Below are positions 1 through 6,027 of a stretch of DNA of 9,695 nt, in pieces. Origin of the DNA: JAFDWI01 sp964449375 (lineage in GTDB: Bacteria; Actinomycetota; Acidimicrobiia; Acidimicrobiales; Iamiaceae); assembly GCA_964449375.1 (NCBI GenBank), contig CAYVAS010000085.1, positions 1 to 9,695 of the forward strand, written 5' to 3'. Both the position numbers and the translations under genes were made by a program. The notes beneath the pieces are model-generated. The model did no database searches. It was not told the origin of the DNA and saw only the letters and a list, made by a program, of their open reading frames with translations. How positions within the stretch are numbered: the first letter of the stretch is position 1; each line of letters starts with the position of its first letter.

Positions 1-2
1 CG

Positions 3-506
3 AACGTCGGGTTCGGCAAGGCCGACGAGGCGGTCACCTACGAACGGATGAAGGAAAAGGCGCACGACGCGCTCAAGGAGCACTTCCGCCCCGAGTTCTT
101 GAACCGGATCGACGAGATCGTCGTGTTCCACGAGCTGTCCAAGGAAGAGGTCACCGCGATCGTCGACCTGATGATCCGTCGGGTCGTCACCCAGCTCGAG
201 AGCCAGGGCATCGGCCTGGAGCTCACCGAGGCAGCCAAGCTGCACCTCGCCGAGCAGGGCTACGACCCGCAGATGGGCGCCCGACCACTGCGCCGGGCCA
301 TCCAGCGTCTGGTCGAGGACCCGCTCTCGGAGCGGCTGCTGTGGAAGCAGTTCCGTTCCGGCGAGACGGTGATCGTCGATGTCGAAGAGGACCCCGAGTC
401 CACGACCGGAGAGAAGATGATGACCTTCCATTCGGTCGAAGGATTCGAGCCGCCACCGGTGTCCGAACTCGCCGGCGCCGGCGGGTCGCCATCGGGCGAC
501 TCCTGA
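3..506 (+). CDS. clpC: ATP-dependent Clp protease ATP-binding subunit ClpC, C-terminal part
   Basis: This is the last 167 residues of a ClpC-type Hsp100 unfoldase, cut by the left window edge. The codon at 3-5 is the first whole one. ClpC hexamers unfold substrates with ATP and thread them into ClpP in the cytoplasm. The visible part is the end of the second AAA+ domain plus the small C-terminal domain. Local residues 28-38 (FRPEFLNRIDE) carry the conserved arginine of the second ATPase module, and residues 92-98 (GARPLRR) are the sensor-2 motif. After residue 135 or so the sequence turns into a Glu/Pro/Gly/Ser-rich tail ending GSPSGDS, as in actinobacterial ClpC tails, which vary in sequence. 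The N-terminal domain, the first AAA+ domain and the Walker motifs lie outside the window. ClpB is unlikely because the text follows ClpC through the last 100 residues. The family call is near certain. Confidence 0.95.
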   Translation, partial: NVGFGKADEAVTYERMKEKAHDALKEHFRPEFLNRIDEIVVFHELSKEEVTAIVDLMIRRVVTQLESQGIGLELTEAAKLHLAEQGYDPQMGARPLRRAIQRLVEDPLSERLLWKQFRSGETVIVDVEEDPESTTGEKMMTFHSVEGFEPPPVSELAGAGGSPSGDS

Positions 507-549
507 CCCCGGGCTCCGCGCCTGCGTTCCCAGGACCCCACCCGGCTAC

Positions 550-592
550 GAGGCCGCCGCCAAGGATGCTCCCGGCATCCGGCGGCGGCCTC
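550..592 (+). terminator. Strong two-part hairpin after clpC
   Basis: A 12-bp perfect inverted repeat (550-561 with 581-592, GAGGCCGCCGCC) encloses a second 6-bp stem (564-569 with 575-580, GGATGC) with a 5-nt loop and a 2-nt bulge. It lies 44 nt past the clpC stop and before the next gene, so it probably ends clpC transcription. There is no U-tract, which is common for terminators in high-GC actinobacteria. Confidence 0.65.
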
Positions 593-641
593 GCCGCGCC
601 CGGCCAGCCCTTCGGCAACCGGGCGTCCCGGTCGCCGGCGG

Positions 642-1670
642 GTGCGACGGGGCATCGTGTTGGCGGTGGCGCTCCTGGCCCTGGTGGGGCTCAGCGCCTG
701 CCAGACCACCGCGGTGGTGCGCGTCGCGGTGCAGCCCGACGGCTCGGGCAGCGTGGCGATCGACGTCCGCTTGGACGCCGAGGCGGTGGCGCGCGTGGGG
801 GACCTGTCGCGCCTGGTGGTCCTGGACGACCTGGAGGCCGCCGGTTGGACGGTGACCGGCCCGGGCCCCTCCCAGGACGTCGAGCGGCTGCTCACCGAAT
901 CCGGTGAGGTGCCGCCGGATGGGCCCGGGGCCTCCGAATCCGGTGAGGTGGACGTGGTCCCGCCCGGTGAGGTGCGCCTGCACCTGGCCCGGGACTTCGC
1001 CGACATCGAAGAAGCCAACGACATCCTGGCGAGCCTGAGCGGCCCCGACGGGCCCCTGCGCGACGTGGCGTTGGGTCGCCAGTCGTCGCTGTTCAGCACC
1101 GAGTGGTCCTTTGCCGGCACCGTGGATCTCAGCGAGGGGCTCGACACTTTCGGCGACGAGGCGCTCACCCGGACCCTGGGCGGCACCCTCGACGAGGTGG
1201 TGGCCGCGTCGCCCGGAGGCGCGCCCGACGCGGACGCGCTCCGGGTCGCGCTGGAGCTCGAGCCTTCGACCGGGCTGGACTGGTCCGGTGAGATGGGCAA
1301 CGTCTCGGTGAACGACGCCACCGTGGCTGCTGAAGCGACGCTGGGTTCGGCGCCCGAGTCGGTGGACGTCACCGCGCGCCAGACCCGGTGGGTCGCGGTG
1401 GGCATCGCCGCCGCGCTGGTGGTGCTGGTGCTCACCGGCCTGGTCGTGGTGGGCTTTTCGTTCCGGCGGTCGGCGAACCGGGCCGAACGGTTGCTGCTGC
1501 CCGGGCGTGCAGGCGGCGCCGTCGCCGCCGGGGGTCTGGCGACGGTCGCCGGTGACCTGGCCGCCGAGGACGCCGGCGGGCGCGACGACGATGCCGCAGA
1601 CGACCCGTCCGGCGGCGACGCCGGGCCAGGGCCCGCCCCGCCCGGTGGCGAGGTGACCGACGGCACTTGA
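642..1670 (+). CDS. LppM-like (DUF3153-like) lipoprotein with C-terminal membrane anchor
   Basis: The 342-residue protein starts at GTG 642. A short basic start and hydrophobic run (residues 4-18) end in a lipobox L17-S-A-C20, so signal peptidase II cleavage and lipidation at Cys20 are expected. A beta-rich extracytoplasmic domain follows (about 25-245), opening with a polar strand of the type VQPDGSGSV. A second hydrophobic segment (about 250-272, after W250) is followed by Arg residues, giving a C-terminal transmembrane helix with a cytoplasmic tail. The tail (about 285-342) is low-complexity Gly/Ala/Asp/Pro. This layout resembles mycobacterial LppM (Rv2171) proteins, whose role is not settled; the family link is from memory of sequence style and is moderate. 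Residues around 85-111 contain a short in-frame repeat (ESGEV). No clear Shine-Dalgarno precedes GTG 642; GTG 657 is an alternative start but would shorten the signal peptide. No enzyme motif is visible. Confidence 0.75.
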   Translation: MRRGIVLAVALLALVGLSACQTTAVVRVAVQPDGSGSVAIDVRLDAEAVARVGDLSRLVVLDDLEAAGWTVTGPGPSQDVERLLTESGEVPPDGPGASESGEVDVVPPGEVRLHLARDFADIEEANDILASLSGPDGPLRDVALGRQSSLFSTEWSFAGTVDLSEGLDTFGDEALTRTLGGTLDEVVAASPGGAPDADALRVALELEPSTGLDWSGEMGNVSVNDATVAAEATLGSAPESVDVTARQTRWVAVGIAAALVVLVLTGLVVVGFSFRRSANRAERLLLPGRAGGAVAAGGLATVAGDLAAEDAGGRDDDAADDPSGGDAGPGPAPPGGEVTDGT

Positions 1671-1690
1671 ACCGACCCCGACCGGTCGCA

Positions 1691-1709
1691 TTAGGCTTGC
1701 CTACCATCA
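1691..1709 (+). promoter_or_regulatory. Candidate DtxR/IdeR-type iron box upstream of bfd
   Basis: The sequence TTAGGCTTGCCTACCATCA matches the published IdeR/DtxR consensus TTAGGTTAGSCTAACCTAA at 14 of 19 positions by my alignment. Its core TAGGC-TT-GCCTA is a perfect inverted repeat. It sits 82 nt upstream of the bfd start, next to genes for iron storage and release, where iron-dependent control is expected. A 10-bp palindrome CGACCGGTCG (1679-1688) lies just before it. The site overlaps a possible -10 (TAGGCT, 1692-1697) whose possible -35 TTGAAC (1667-1672) overlaps the upstream stop codon with a 19-nt spacer. Binding is inferred, not shown. Confidence 0.5.
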
Positions 1710-1786
1710 TGGATCTGGTCAGGCTGGTCGTGCGACCACAGTTCCGAGCGTGCACCTCCGGTGCCCCGACCGGGTGGAGGTGCTGA
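1709..1786 (+). CDS. Possible 25-codon leader ORF before bfd
   Basis: An ATG at 1709, at the very end of the iron box, opens a 25-residue reading frame that begins MDLVRLVV and ends in Cys just before the TGA at 1784-1786, only 4 nt upstream of the bfd ATG. Its last codons contain the bfd Shine-Dalgarno (GGAGG 1776-1780), so a ribosome translating it would open the hairpin at 1752-1783. It contains two Cys codons (residues 15 and 25). No Shine-Dalgarno of its own is visible; if the TAGGCT -10 is used, the message would begin about 5 nt before the ATG. A chance ORF of this length in GC-rich DNA is quite possible. Confidence 0.25.
   Translation: MDLVRLVVRPQFRACTSGAPTGWRC
1752..1783 (+). promoter_or_regulatory. 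Inverted repeat sequestering the bfd ribosome binding site
   Basis: GCACCTCC (1752-1759) is the exact reverse complement of GGAGGTGC (1776-1783), giving an 8-bp stem with a 16-nt loop. The 3' arm is the Shine-Dalgarno sequence GGAGG (1776-1780), placed 10 nt before ATG 1791. This Shine-Dalgarno decides the bfd start at 1791 over GTG 1761. Folding would hide it, so control of bfd translation is plausible. No known riboswitch family is recognised. Confidence 0.4.
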
Positions 1787-1790
1787 GCCG

Positions 1791-2000
1791 ATGTGGGTGT
1801 GCATGTGCAAGGCGGTCACCGACCACGAGATCCGCGAGCTGCTGGAGTCTCCGCTGATCGACGACGTCGACGACGTGGCCGCGGCCTGCGGCGCCGGCAC
1901 GGGGTGTGGTTCGTGCCGGGACGAGATCCGTCGGCTCTGCGACGAAGCCCGTGGCAGCCGGCCCTCGGTGGTCGGGGTCCGGGTGCGCTCCGCGGCCTGA
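1791..2000 (+). CDS. bfd: Bacterioferritin-associated ferredoxin, BFD-like [2Fe-2S] protein
   Basis: This 69-residue protein matches the Bfd family. Cys4, Cys6, Cys39 and Cys42 form the C-x-C ... C-x2-C pattern that binds the [2Fe-2S] cluster; E. coli Bfd has the same set at 4, 6, 38 and 41. Two extra cysteines (33 and 50) are present. The opening MWVCMCKAVTDHEI parallels E. coli MYVCLCNGISDKKI. In studied systems Bfd binds Bfr and passes electrons to the haem so that stored Fe3+ is reduced and released. The next gene downstream, 89 nt away, is bacterioferritin, which supports this role. Start chosen at ATG 1791 because GGAGG lies 10 nt upstream and the family begins at this Met; GTG 1761 would add ten unlikely residues. 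The same fold also occurs as a domain of NirB-type and other reductases, but this is a free-standing copy. Confidence 0.88.
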   Translation: MWVCMCKAVTDHEIRELLESPLIDDVDDVAAACGAGTGCGSCRDEIRRLCDEARGSRPSVVGVRVRSAA

Positions 2001-2052
2001 CCCGCGCCGGGTACGCGATCCGACCTGCGACGCGCCGCGTCTCCTCTGCAGA

Positions 2053-2058
2053 TAGATT
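2053..2058 (+). promoter_or_regulatory. Possible -10 element for bfr
   Basis: TAGATT fits TANNNT and lies 31 nt before the bfr start, which would give a leader of about 25 nt that includes the Shine-Dalgarno GAGGAGG (2078-2084). No convincing -35 is seen, so bfr may have its own promoter or be read through from bfd. Confidence 0.3.
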
Positions 2059-2089
2059 CGTGCCCAGCCACTGTCCCGAGGAGGCAACC

Positions 2090-2560
2090 ATGCAGGCCGA
2101 TCCGACGATCATCGAGCTGCTCAACGACGTGCTCAAGGCCGAGCTGACCGCGATCAACCAGTATTTTCTGGACGCCCGCATGTTGGAAGACTGGGGCTTC
2201 GAGCGCCTGGGTGAGAAGTTCCGCGACGCCTCCATCGACGAGATGAAGGACGCCGACGAGCTCATCGAGCGCATCCTGTACCTGGAGGGGCTACCCAACC
2301 TCCAGACCATCGACAAGCTCCACATCGGCGAGGATGCGCCCGAGAAGCTGACCGCGGCGCTCGCCCTGGAACGCAAGGCGATCGAGCGGCTCAACGCCGG
2401 GATCGCCAAGGCTGTCGAACTCGACGACAACGGCACCCGCGACCTGCTGGCCAAGATCCTCGCCGGCGAAGAGGAACACGCCGACTGGATCGAGTCCCAG
2501 CTCCACCTGATCGAAACCGTGGGTGCCGCCAACTACCTTTCCCAACAGATCAGGGACTGA
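2090..2560 (+). CDS. bfr: Bacterioferritin (haem-binding 24-mer iron storage protein)
   Basis: The 156-residue product has the usual Bfr length and aligns without gaps to E. coli Bfr through most of its length, for example INQYFL (22-27) and RILYLEGLPNLQ (61-72). Bfr forms a hollow 24-mer in the cytoplasm that oxidises Fe2+ at a di-iron site and stores it as mineral; Met52 from two subunits binds haem. Here Met52 is present, as are ferroxidase ligands Glu18, Glu51, Glu94, Glu127 and His130. The sixth ligand, His54 in E. coli, is Asp54 here (GAC codon), an unusual change. The start ATG 2090 follows a good Shine-Dalgarno, GAGGAGG at 2078-2084. Gene order with bfd and the iron box upstream suggests a shared iron-handling unit. 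A Dps or plain ferritin is excluded by Met52 and the end-to-end Bfr match. Confidence 0.94.
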   Translation: MQADPTIIELLNDVLKAELTAINQYFLDARMLEDWGFERLGEKFRDASIDEMKDADELIERILYLEGLPNLQTIDKLHIGEDAPEKLTAALALERKAIERLNAGIAKAVELDDNGTRDLLAKILAGEEEHADWIESQLHLIETVGAANYLSQQIRD

Positions 2561-2600
2561 CCCGGCCCCCGGCCACGGACCTCATGACCGTCGCCGGGTC
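2559..2600 (+). terminator. Weak candidate hairpin after bfr
   Basis: GACCCGGC (2559-2566, starting in the bfr stop codon) pairs perfectly with GCCGGGTC (2593-2600), with a smaller ACGG/CCGT stem inside the 26-nt loop. There is no U-tract. It may end the bfd-bfr message, but such GC repeats arise easily in DNA of this composition. Confidence 0.3.
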
Positions 2601-2675
2601 CGGGGCCTCCCGGATCGGGCCACCGCGCCCGGGTCCCTCCGGTGAATGTCACACCCCGGGTGCAGGCTGGCCGGC

Positions 2676-4091
2676 ATGGCTTCCCGGACGCGGACCCGGT
2701 TCCGCTGCACCGCATGTGAACAGACCAGCCCCGTGTGGAACGGCCGGTGCGCCGGCTGTGGCGCGTGGAACACCCTGACCACCGACACCGTCGCACCGGC
2801 CCGGTCGCCGGCAGCCGCTTCCGGGGGCACCGCACCCACACCCCTGGCGGACCTGCATGCCATCGGAGCCCGACCCGTACCCGTGGGGGTCGCGGAGCTG
2901 GACCGGGTCCTCGCCGGAGGGCTGGTGCCCGGGTCGGCCACCCTGCTGGCCGGACCGCCCGGAGTGGGCAAGTCCACCCTGGCCCTGCAGCTCGCGCTCG
3001 GCCTGGCGGCCATCGAACCGAGCGCGCCCGTGGTGTATCTGGCCGCCGAGGAGACCGTCGCCCAGATCCGTCTGCGCGCCGACCGTCTTGGCCTACCCGT
3101 GCCCGCGGGCCTGCTGGTGGGCGACGACCCCTGTGCGGTCACCCTGGCCGCGACGATCACCGACCAGCGTCCCGCCGCGGTGATCGTGGACTCGATCCAG
3201 GCGATGGACGACGAGGACGCCACCGGCAACCCGGGAAGCGTCGCCCAGGTCCGGGCCGGGGCCGCCCGGCTGGCCGGCGCGGCCCGTGCGGCCGGAACCA
3301 GCCTGGTGCTGATCGGTCACGTCACCAAGGACGGATCGATCGCCGGGCCGCGCACGCTGGAACATCTGGTCGACACGGTGGTGAGCTTCGACGCCGACCT
3401 GGACCACGGACTGCGTCTTCTCCGGGCCGTCAAGCACCGGTTCGGGCCGGTCGGTGAGCTGGGCGTGTTCCGGATGGAACGCGACGGGCTGCACGGCGTG
3501 GGTGAGGTCGCCGGCATGTTCCTGCAGGACCGCCGCCTGGGGCGTCCCGGTTCGGTGGTCACCCCTGCCCTGGACGGTCGCCGCACCCTGCTGGTGGAGA
3601 TCCAGGCGCTGGTCGCCCCGGACGGTCCCGCCGGACTCCGGCTGTGTCAGGGCCTGGAGCGTGGCCGCGTCGAGTTGATCCGGCTGGTGCTGGAACGGGC
3701 ACGGGGTGCGATCGGGGAGGTGTCGTGCTCGGTCGCCGGTGGGTTCACCGTGCGGGAGGCCGCGGTCGACCTGGCGGCTGCGCTGGCGGTCGCCTCGGCC
3801 GCGGTCGGCCGTCCGGTGGCAGCCGACACCGTGGTGACCGGCGAGCTGGGCCTGGTGGGCGAGGTCCGTCGGGTGGGCGACGCGGACCGCCGCCTCCGCG
3901 AGGCCGCCCGGTTGGGCTTTCGCCGCGCGATCGTGCCCGCGGGCACCCCGGCCTCTGCCGATGCGCTGGGGCTCGACCTGTCCCGGGTCGGGGACCTCGA
4001 CGAGGCCCTGCGCGCGGTGGGCATCGACGTGCCCCGCAGCCCGCGCCGCGGCAGGCCAGACGCGGCCGCGCTGCAGCCGGTTCCGGGCTGA
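2676..4091 (+). CDS. radA: DNA repair protein RadA (Sms)
   Basis: This 471-residue protein has the full RadA layout. An N-terminal zinc finger uses Cys11-x2-Cys14 and Cys25-x2-Cys28. A RecA-like ATPase carries Walker A GPPGVGKS (93-100, Lys99) and Walker B VIVDS (169-173). The RadA signature is KHRFG (253-257), where most family members read KNRFG. A Lon-protease-like C-terminal domain follows (about 290-455). RadA is a cytoplasmic helicase-like ATPase that drives branch migration and D-loop extension in recombination repair. The start ATG 2676 gives MASRTRTRFRC, matching the family start; ATG 2646 in frame would add ten residues without a better ribosome site. disA follows 153 nt downstream, and in Bacillus and mycobacteria RadA restrains DisA activity, so the pairing is functional. 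A hairpin and a promoter between the two suggest separate transcripts. Confidence 0.95.
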   Translation: MASRTRTRFRCTACEQTSPVWNGRCAGCGAWNTLTTDTVAPARSPAAASGGTAPTPLADLHAIGARPVPVGVAELDRVLAGGLVPGSATLLAGPPGVGKSTLALQLALGLAAIEPSAPVVYLAAEETVAQIRLRADRLGLPVPAGLLVGDDPCAVTLAATITDQRPAAVIVDSIQAMDDEDATGNPGSVAQVRAGAARLAGAARAAGTSLVLIGHVTKDGSIAGPRTLEHLVDTVVSFDADLDHGLRLLRAVKHRFGPVGELGVFRMERDGLHGVGEVAGMFLQDRRLGRPGSVVTPALDGRRTLLVEIQALVAPDGPAGLRLCQGLERGRVELIRLVLERARGAIGEVSCSVAGGFTVREAAVDLAAALAVASAAVGRPVAADTVVTGELGLVGEVRRVGDADRRLREAARLGFRRAIVPAGTPASADALGLDLSRVGDLDEALRAVGIDVPRSPRRGRPDAAALQPVPG

Positions 4092-4103
4092 CCCGATCCG
4101 CCG

Positions 4104-4124
4104 GCGGACTTCCCCGAGGTCCGC
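4104..4124 (+). terminator. Hairpin after radA
   Basis: GCGGAC (4104-4109) pairs with GTCCGC (4119-4124); the stem can be lengthened by a U-G and a U-A pair to leave a 5-nt loop. It is 13 nt past the radA stop and upstream of the disA promoter. No U-tract. A modest intrinsic terminator candidate. Confidence 0.4.
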
Positions 4125-4232
4125 GACCACGGGCCGCCCCGAGGTGCCGATTCCCCCCGATCCGCGGGGTTGGACACCCCGAAGTGCAGGTCGGAGGTGG
4201 TGGCGAACTCCGGGCCCGGGCGCCCGGCTCGG

Positions 4233-4238
4233 TACGAT
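4233..4238 (+). promoter_or_regulatory. -10 element placing disA as a leaderless mRNA
   Basis: TACGAT, preceded by GG, fits the actinobacterial -10 TANNNT. It ends exactly 6 nt before GTG 4245, so transcription would start at or next to the disA start codon. No Shine-Dalgarno exists in front of this GTG, which agrees with leaderless translation. No -35 match is seen. Confidence 0.5.
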
Positions 4239-4244
4239 GGCGAC

Positions 4245-5315
4245 GTGATCGACCATGGCGCCTCCCTCGACCATGCGATCGCGATGGTTGCCCCTGGGCG
4301 ACCGCTCAGAGAGGGACTCGACCGGATCGTCCGGGCCGGCATGGGTGCGCTGATCGTGGTGGGAGACGGGCCCGAGGTGCTCGACGTGTGCTCGGGGGGC
4401 TTCGCGCTCGACGCGGTGTTCAGTCCCCAGCGACTGTCCGAGATCGCCAAGATGGACGGGGCGGTCATCCTCTCCAGCGACCTGCGCCGCATCGTGCGCG
4501 CGAACGTTCACCTGGTTCCCGACCCAGACCTGCCCACCTCGGAAACCGGCACCCGGCACCGCACCGCCGAACGGGTCGCCCGGTCGCTCAACCTGCCGGT
4601 GATCTCGGTGTCCGAACGCATGACCACCATCACCATCTACCTGGGCACCGACAAGTACCCCCTGGAGCCCCTCGCCCGGGTCCAGGCCCGTGCCAACCAG
4701 GCCCTGTCGGCCCTGGAGCGCTACCGCCACCACCACGACACGGTGATGGCCACGCTGTCGGCGTTGGAGGTCCAGGACCTGGTCACGATCCGAGACGTGG
4801 CCTCCGCGCTGCAGCGTGCCGAGATGGTCGTACGGATCGCCGACGAGGTGGAACGGTTCGTGCTGGAGCTGGGCACCGACGGGCGGATGATCCGACTGCA
4901 GATGGTGGAACTGGTCCGGGGTGTGGTCGAGACCCGTGAGCTGGTGATCCGCGACTACCTGCGCGAGGACCCCGGCTGGAGCTTCGACGACGCGCTGGCC
5001 GCGCTGACCAGCATGGAGACCGACCGGCTGGTCGACCTGGACCATGTCGCCGCGGCCGTGCGACTGGGCAGCGACGTGGATGACCTGGACACCGCGCTCA
5101 CCCCCCGGGGCTACCGGATGCTGTCGCGGATCCGCCGGTTCCCCCGCCCGATGATCGACCGGGTCGTGCGCCACTTCGGTTCGCTCAGCAACCTGCTGGC
5201 CGCCTCGCCCGAGACGCTGGAACAGGTCGAGGGCATGGGCGCGCTGCGTGCCCGCAACGTCGCCGCCGCGCTCGGCCGGCTGGCGCGCTCCAGCGTCATC
5301 GAACGCTACGGCTAG
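4245..5315 (+). CDS. disA: Diadenylate cyclase DisA (DNA integrity scanning protein)
   Basis: The 356-residue protein is DisA, which condenses two ATP into the second messenger c-di-AMP and scans DNA for branched structures. The N-terminal DAC domain (about 10-145) holds both catalytic motifs: DGA at 71-73 within KMDGAVILS, and RHR at 104-106 within GTRHRTAE. A helical linker follows (about 150-295), then a C-terminal helix-hairpin-helix DNA-binding domain (about 300-345, with the VEGMGALRARNV turn). It aligns along its length with M. tuberculosis DisA (358 residues). Start GTG 4245 is chosen because it leaves seven residues before the first conserved helix and sits 6 nt past a -10 box; the ATG at 4237 is out of frame. 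In-frame ATG 4284 would cut that helix. The neighbour radA encodes a known DisA partner. DisA forms octamers in known structures. No damaged motif is seen. Confidence 0.96.
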   Translation: MIDHGASLDHAIAMVAPGRPLREGLDRIVRAGMGALIVVGDGPEVLDVCSGGFALDAVFSPQRLSEIAKMDGAVILSSDLRRIVRANVHLVPDPDLPTSETGTRHRTAERVARSLNLPVISVSERMTTITIYLGTDKYPLEPLARVQARANQALSALERYRHHHDTVMATLSALEVQDLVTIRDVASALQRAEMVVRIADEVERFVLELGTDGRMIRLQMVELVRGVVETRELVIRDYLREDPGWSFDDALAALTSMETDRLVDLDHVAAAVRLGSDVDDLDTALTPRGYRMLSRIRRFPRPMIDRVVRHFGSLSNLLAASPETLEQVEGMGALRARNVAAALGRLARSSVIERYG

Positions 5316-5333
5316 ACCCGCCGCGGCCTGCTG

Positions 5334-5370
5334 TGACGGGGCTCGGGGCGACCCCGGGGGCGACCCGTCA
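5334..5370. terminator. Bidirectional hairpin between disA and the Crp-family gene
   Basis: An outer 7-bp repeat (TGACGGG 5334-5340 with CCCGTCA 5364-5370) encloses an inner 5-bp stem (CGGGG 5344-5348 with CCCCG 5352-5356, loop CGA). It fills the 52-nt gap between two convergent genes and includes the stop codon of the minus-strand gene. Its symmetry and position suit a terminator for both directions, although neither side has a U-tract. Confidence 0.6.
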
Positions 5371-6027
5371 GCTCGAGCGGCGTTCGAGTTCTTCGCGACG
5401 GCGGATGTGGTACCGGCGGTCGGACTGGTCCATCCAGCCGAGCCGCACGAAACTGGCGATCGCCTTGTTGACCCGTTCCCGCGAGGCGCCGACCATGCCG
5501 GCGAGCTCCTCCTGGGTCACCGGCAGGGTGAATTCATCCGCGTCTCCGGCGAGCTCCAGGATCCGCTTGGCCGTTCGTCCGGTGACGTCCAGGAACACCG
5601 AATCGGCCAGCGCGGTGTCGGTGACGCGGATGCGTCGTGCCAGGAGCCGGGCGACCTCCCACAGAAGCTGGGGTCGTTCGGTGTAGATGCGGCGGATCGG
5701 CTCGTAGGGGATCTCGATGACCTCGGAGGGTTCCAGTGCCCGGGCGCCGGCGGAGCGCCCCTGGCCGTCGAACAGGCCCATCTCGCCGAACAGGTCGCCG
5801 GCTTCCATCAGCGCGATCACCGATTCACGCCCGTCGATCGAACGGTTCACGATCGCGATGCGGCCCGACACCGCGACATAGACGTGGTCGGGCTCGTCGC
5901 CCTCGGCGAAGAGCACGTCGTTCCGGTTCAGCTCGTGGGTGACGGCGACCCCGGCGAGTTCTGCGAGCTCGTCGTCGGTGAACGCGGCGAACAGCTCGGT
6001 GGACTGCAACAGCGACGGATCGGCCAT
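5368..6027 (-). CDS. Crp/Fnr-family transcriptional regulator, Rv3676/GlxR-like
   Basis: The 219-residue protein has an N-terminal cyclic-nucleotide-binding domain (about 8-115), a dimer helix (about 117-142) and a C-terminal winged helix (about 145-212). The phosphate-binding cassette FGEMGLFDGQGRS (80-92) keeps Glu82, Arg91 and Ser92, the residues matching E. coli Crp Glu72, Arg82 and Ser83, and Thr136 matches Thr127, so cAMP binding is likely. The recognition helix ASRERVNK (181-188) keeps the Arg-Glu pair that reads the TGTGA half-site in Crp. LARRIRVT...AD..F.DV.GR.AK matches M. tuberculosis Rv3676 closely. No cysteine cluster is present, so an Fnr-type oxygen sensor is excluded. The start ATG at 6027 lies 7 nt after a -10 box (leaderless); an upstream ATG at 6117 would add 30 residues with no homology. 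It is divergent from ispD, convergent with disA, and may regulate itself. Confidence 0.9.
   Translation of the reverse strand: MADPSLLQSTELFAAFTDDELAELAGVAVTHELNRNDVLFAEGDEPDHVYVAVSGRIAIVNRSIDGRESVIALMEAGDLFGEMGLFDGQGRSAGARALEPSEVIEIPYEPIRRIYTERPQLLWEVARLLARRIRVTDTALADSVFLDVTGRTAKRILELAGDADEFTLPVTQEELAGMVGASRERVNKAIASFVRLGWMDQSDRRYHIRRREELERRSS

Noticed and set aside
1723..1736. TGGTCG-TG-CGACCA inverted repeat in the bfd leader
   Set aside because: The 2-nt loop is too tight for an RNA hairpin and no regulator with this site is recognised; chance is likely.
1816..2532. Minus-strand frame of 238 codons opposite bfd and bfr
   Set aside because: Ser/Arg-rich shadow of bfr; the + strand has clear homology and Shine-Dalgarno sequences.
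3093..5174. A 693-codon open frame on the minus strand opposite radA and disA
   Set aside because: It is antisense to two certain genes, has Gln/His/Gly-rich composition typical of a GC-rich shadow frame, and shows no family resemblance.
5332..5347. TGTGA after disA as a Crp site
   Set aside because: The second half-site matches only 2 of 5 bases and it lies inside the convergent terminator.
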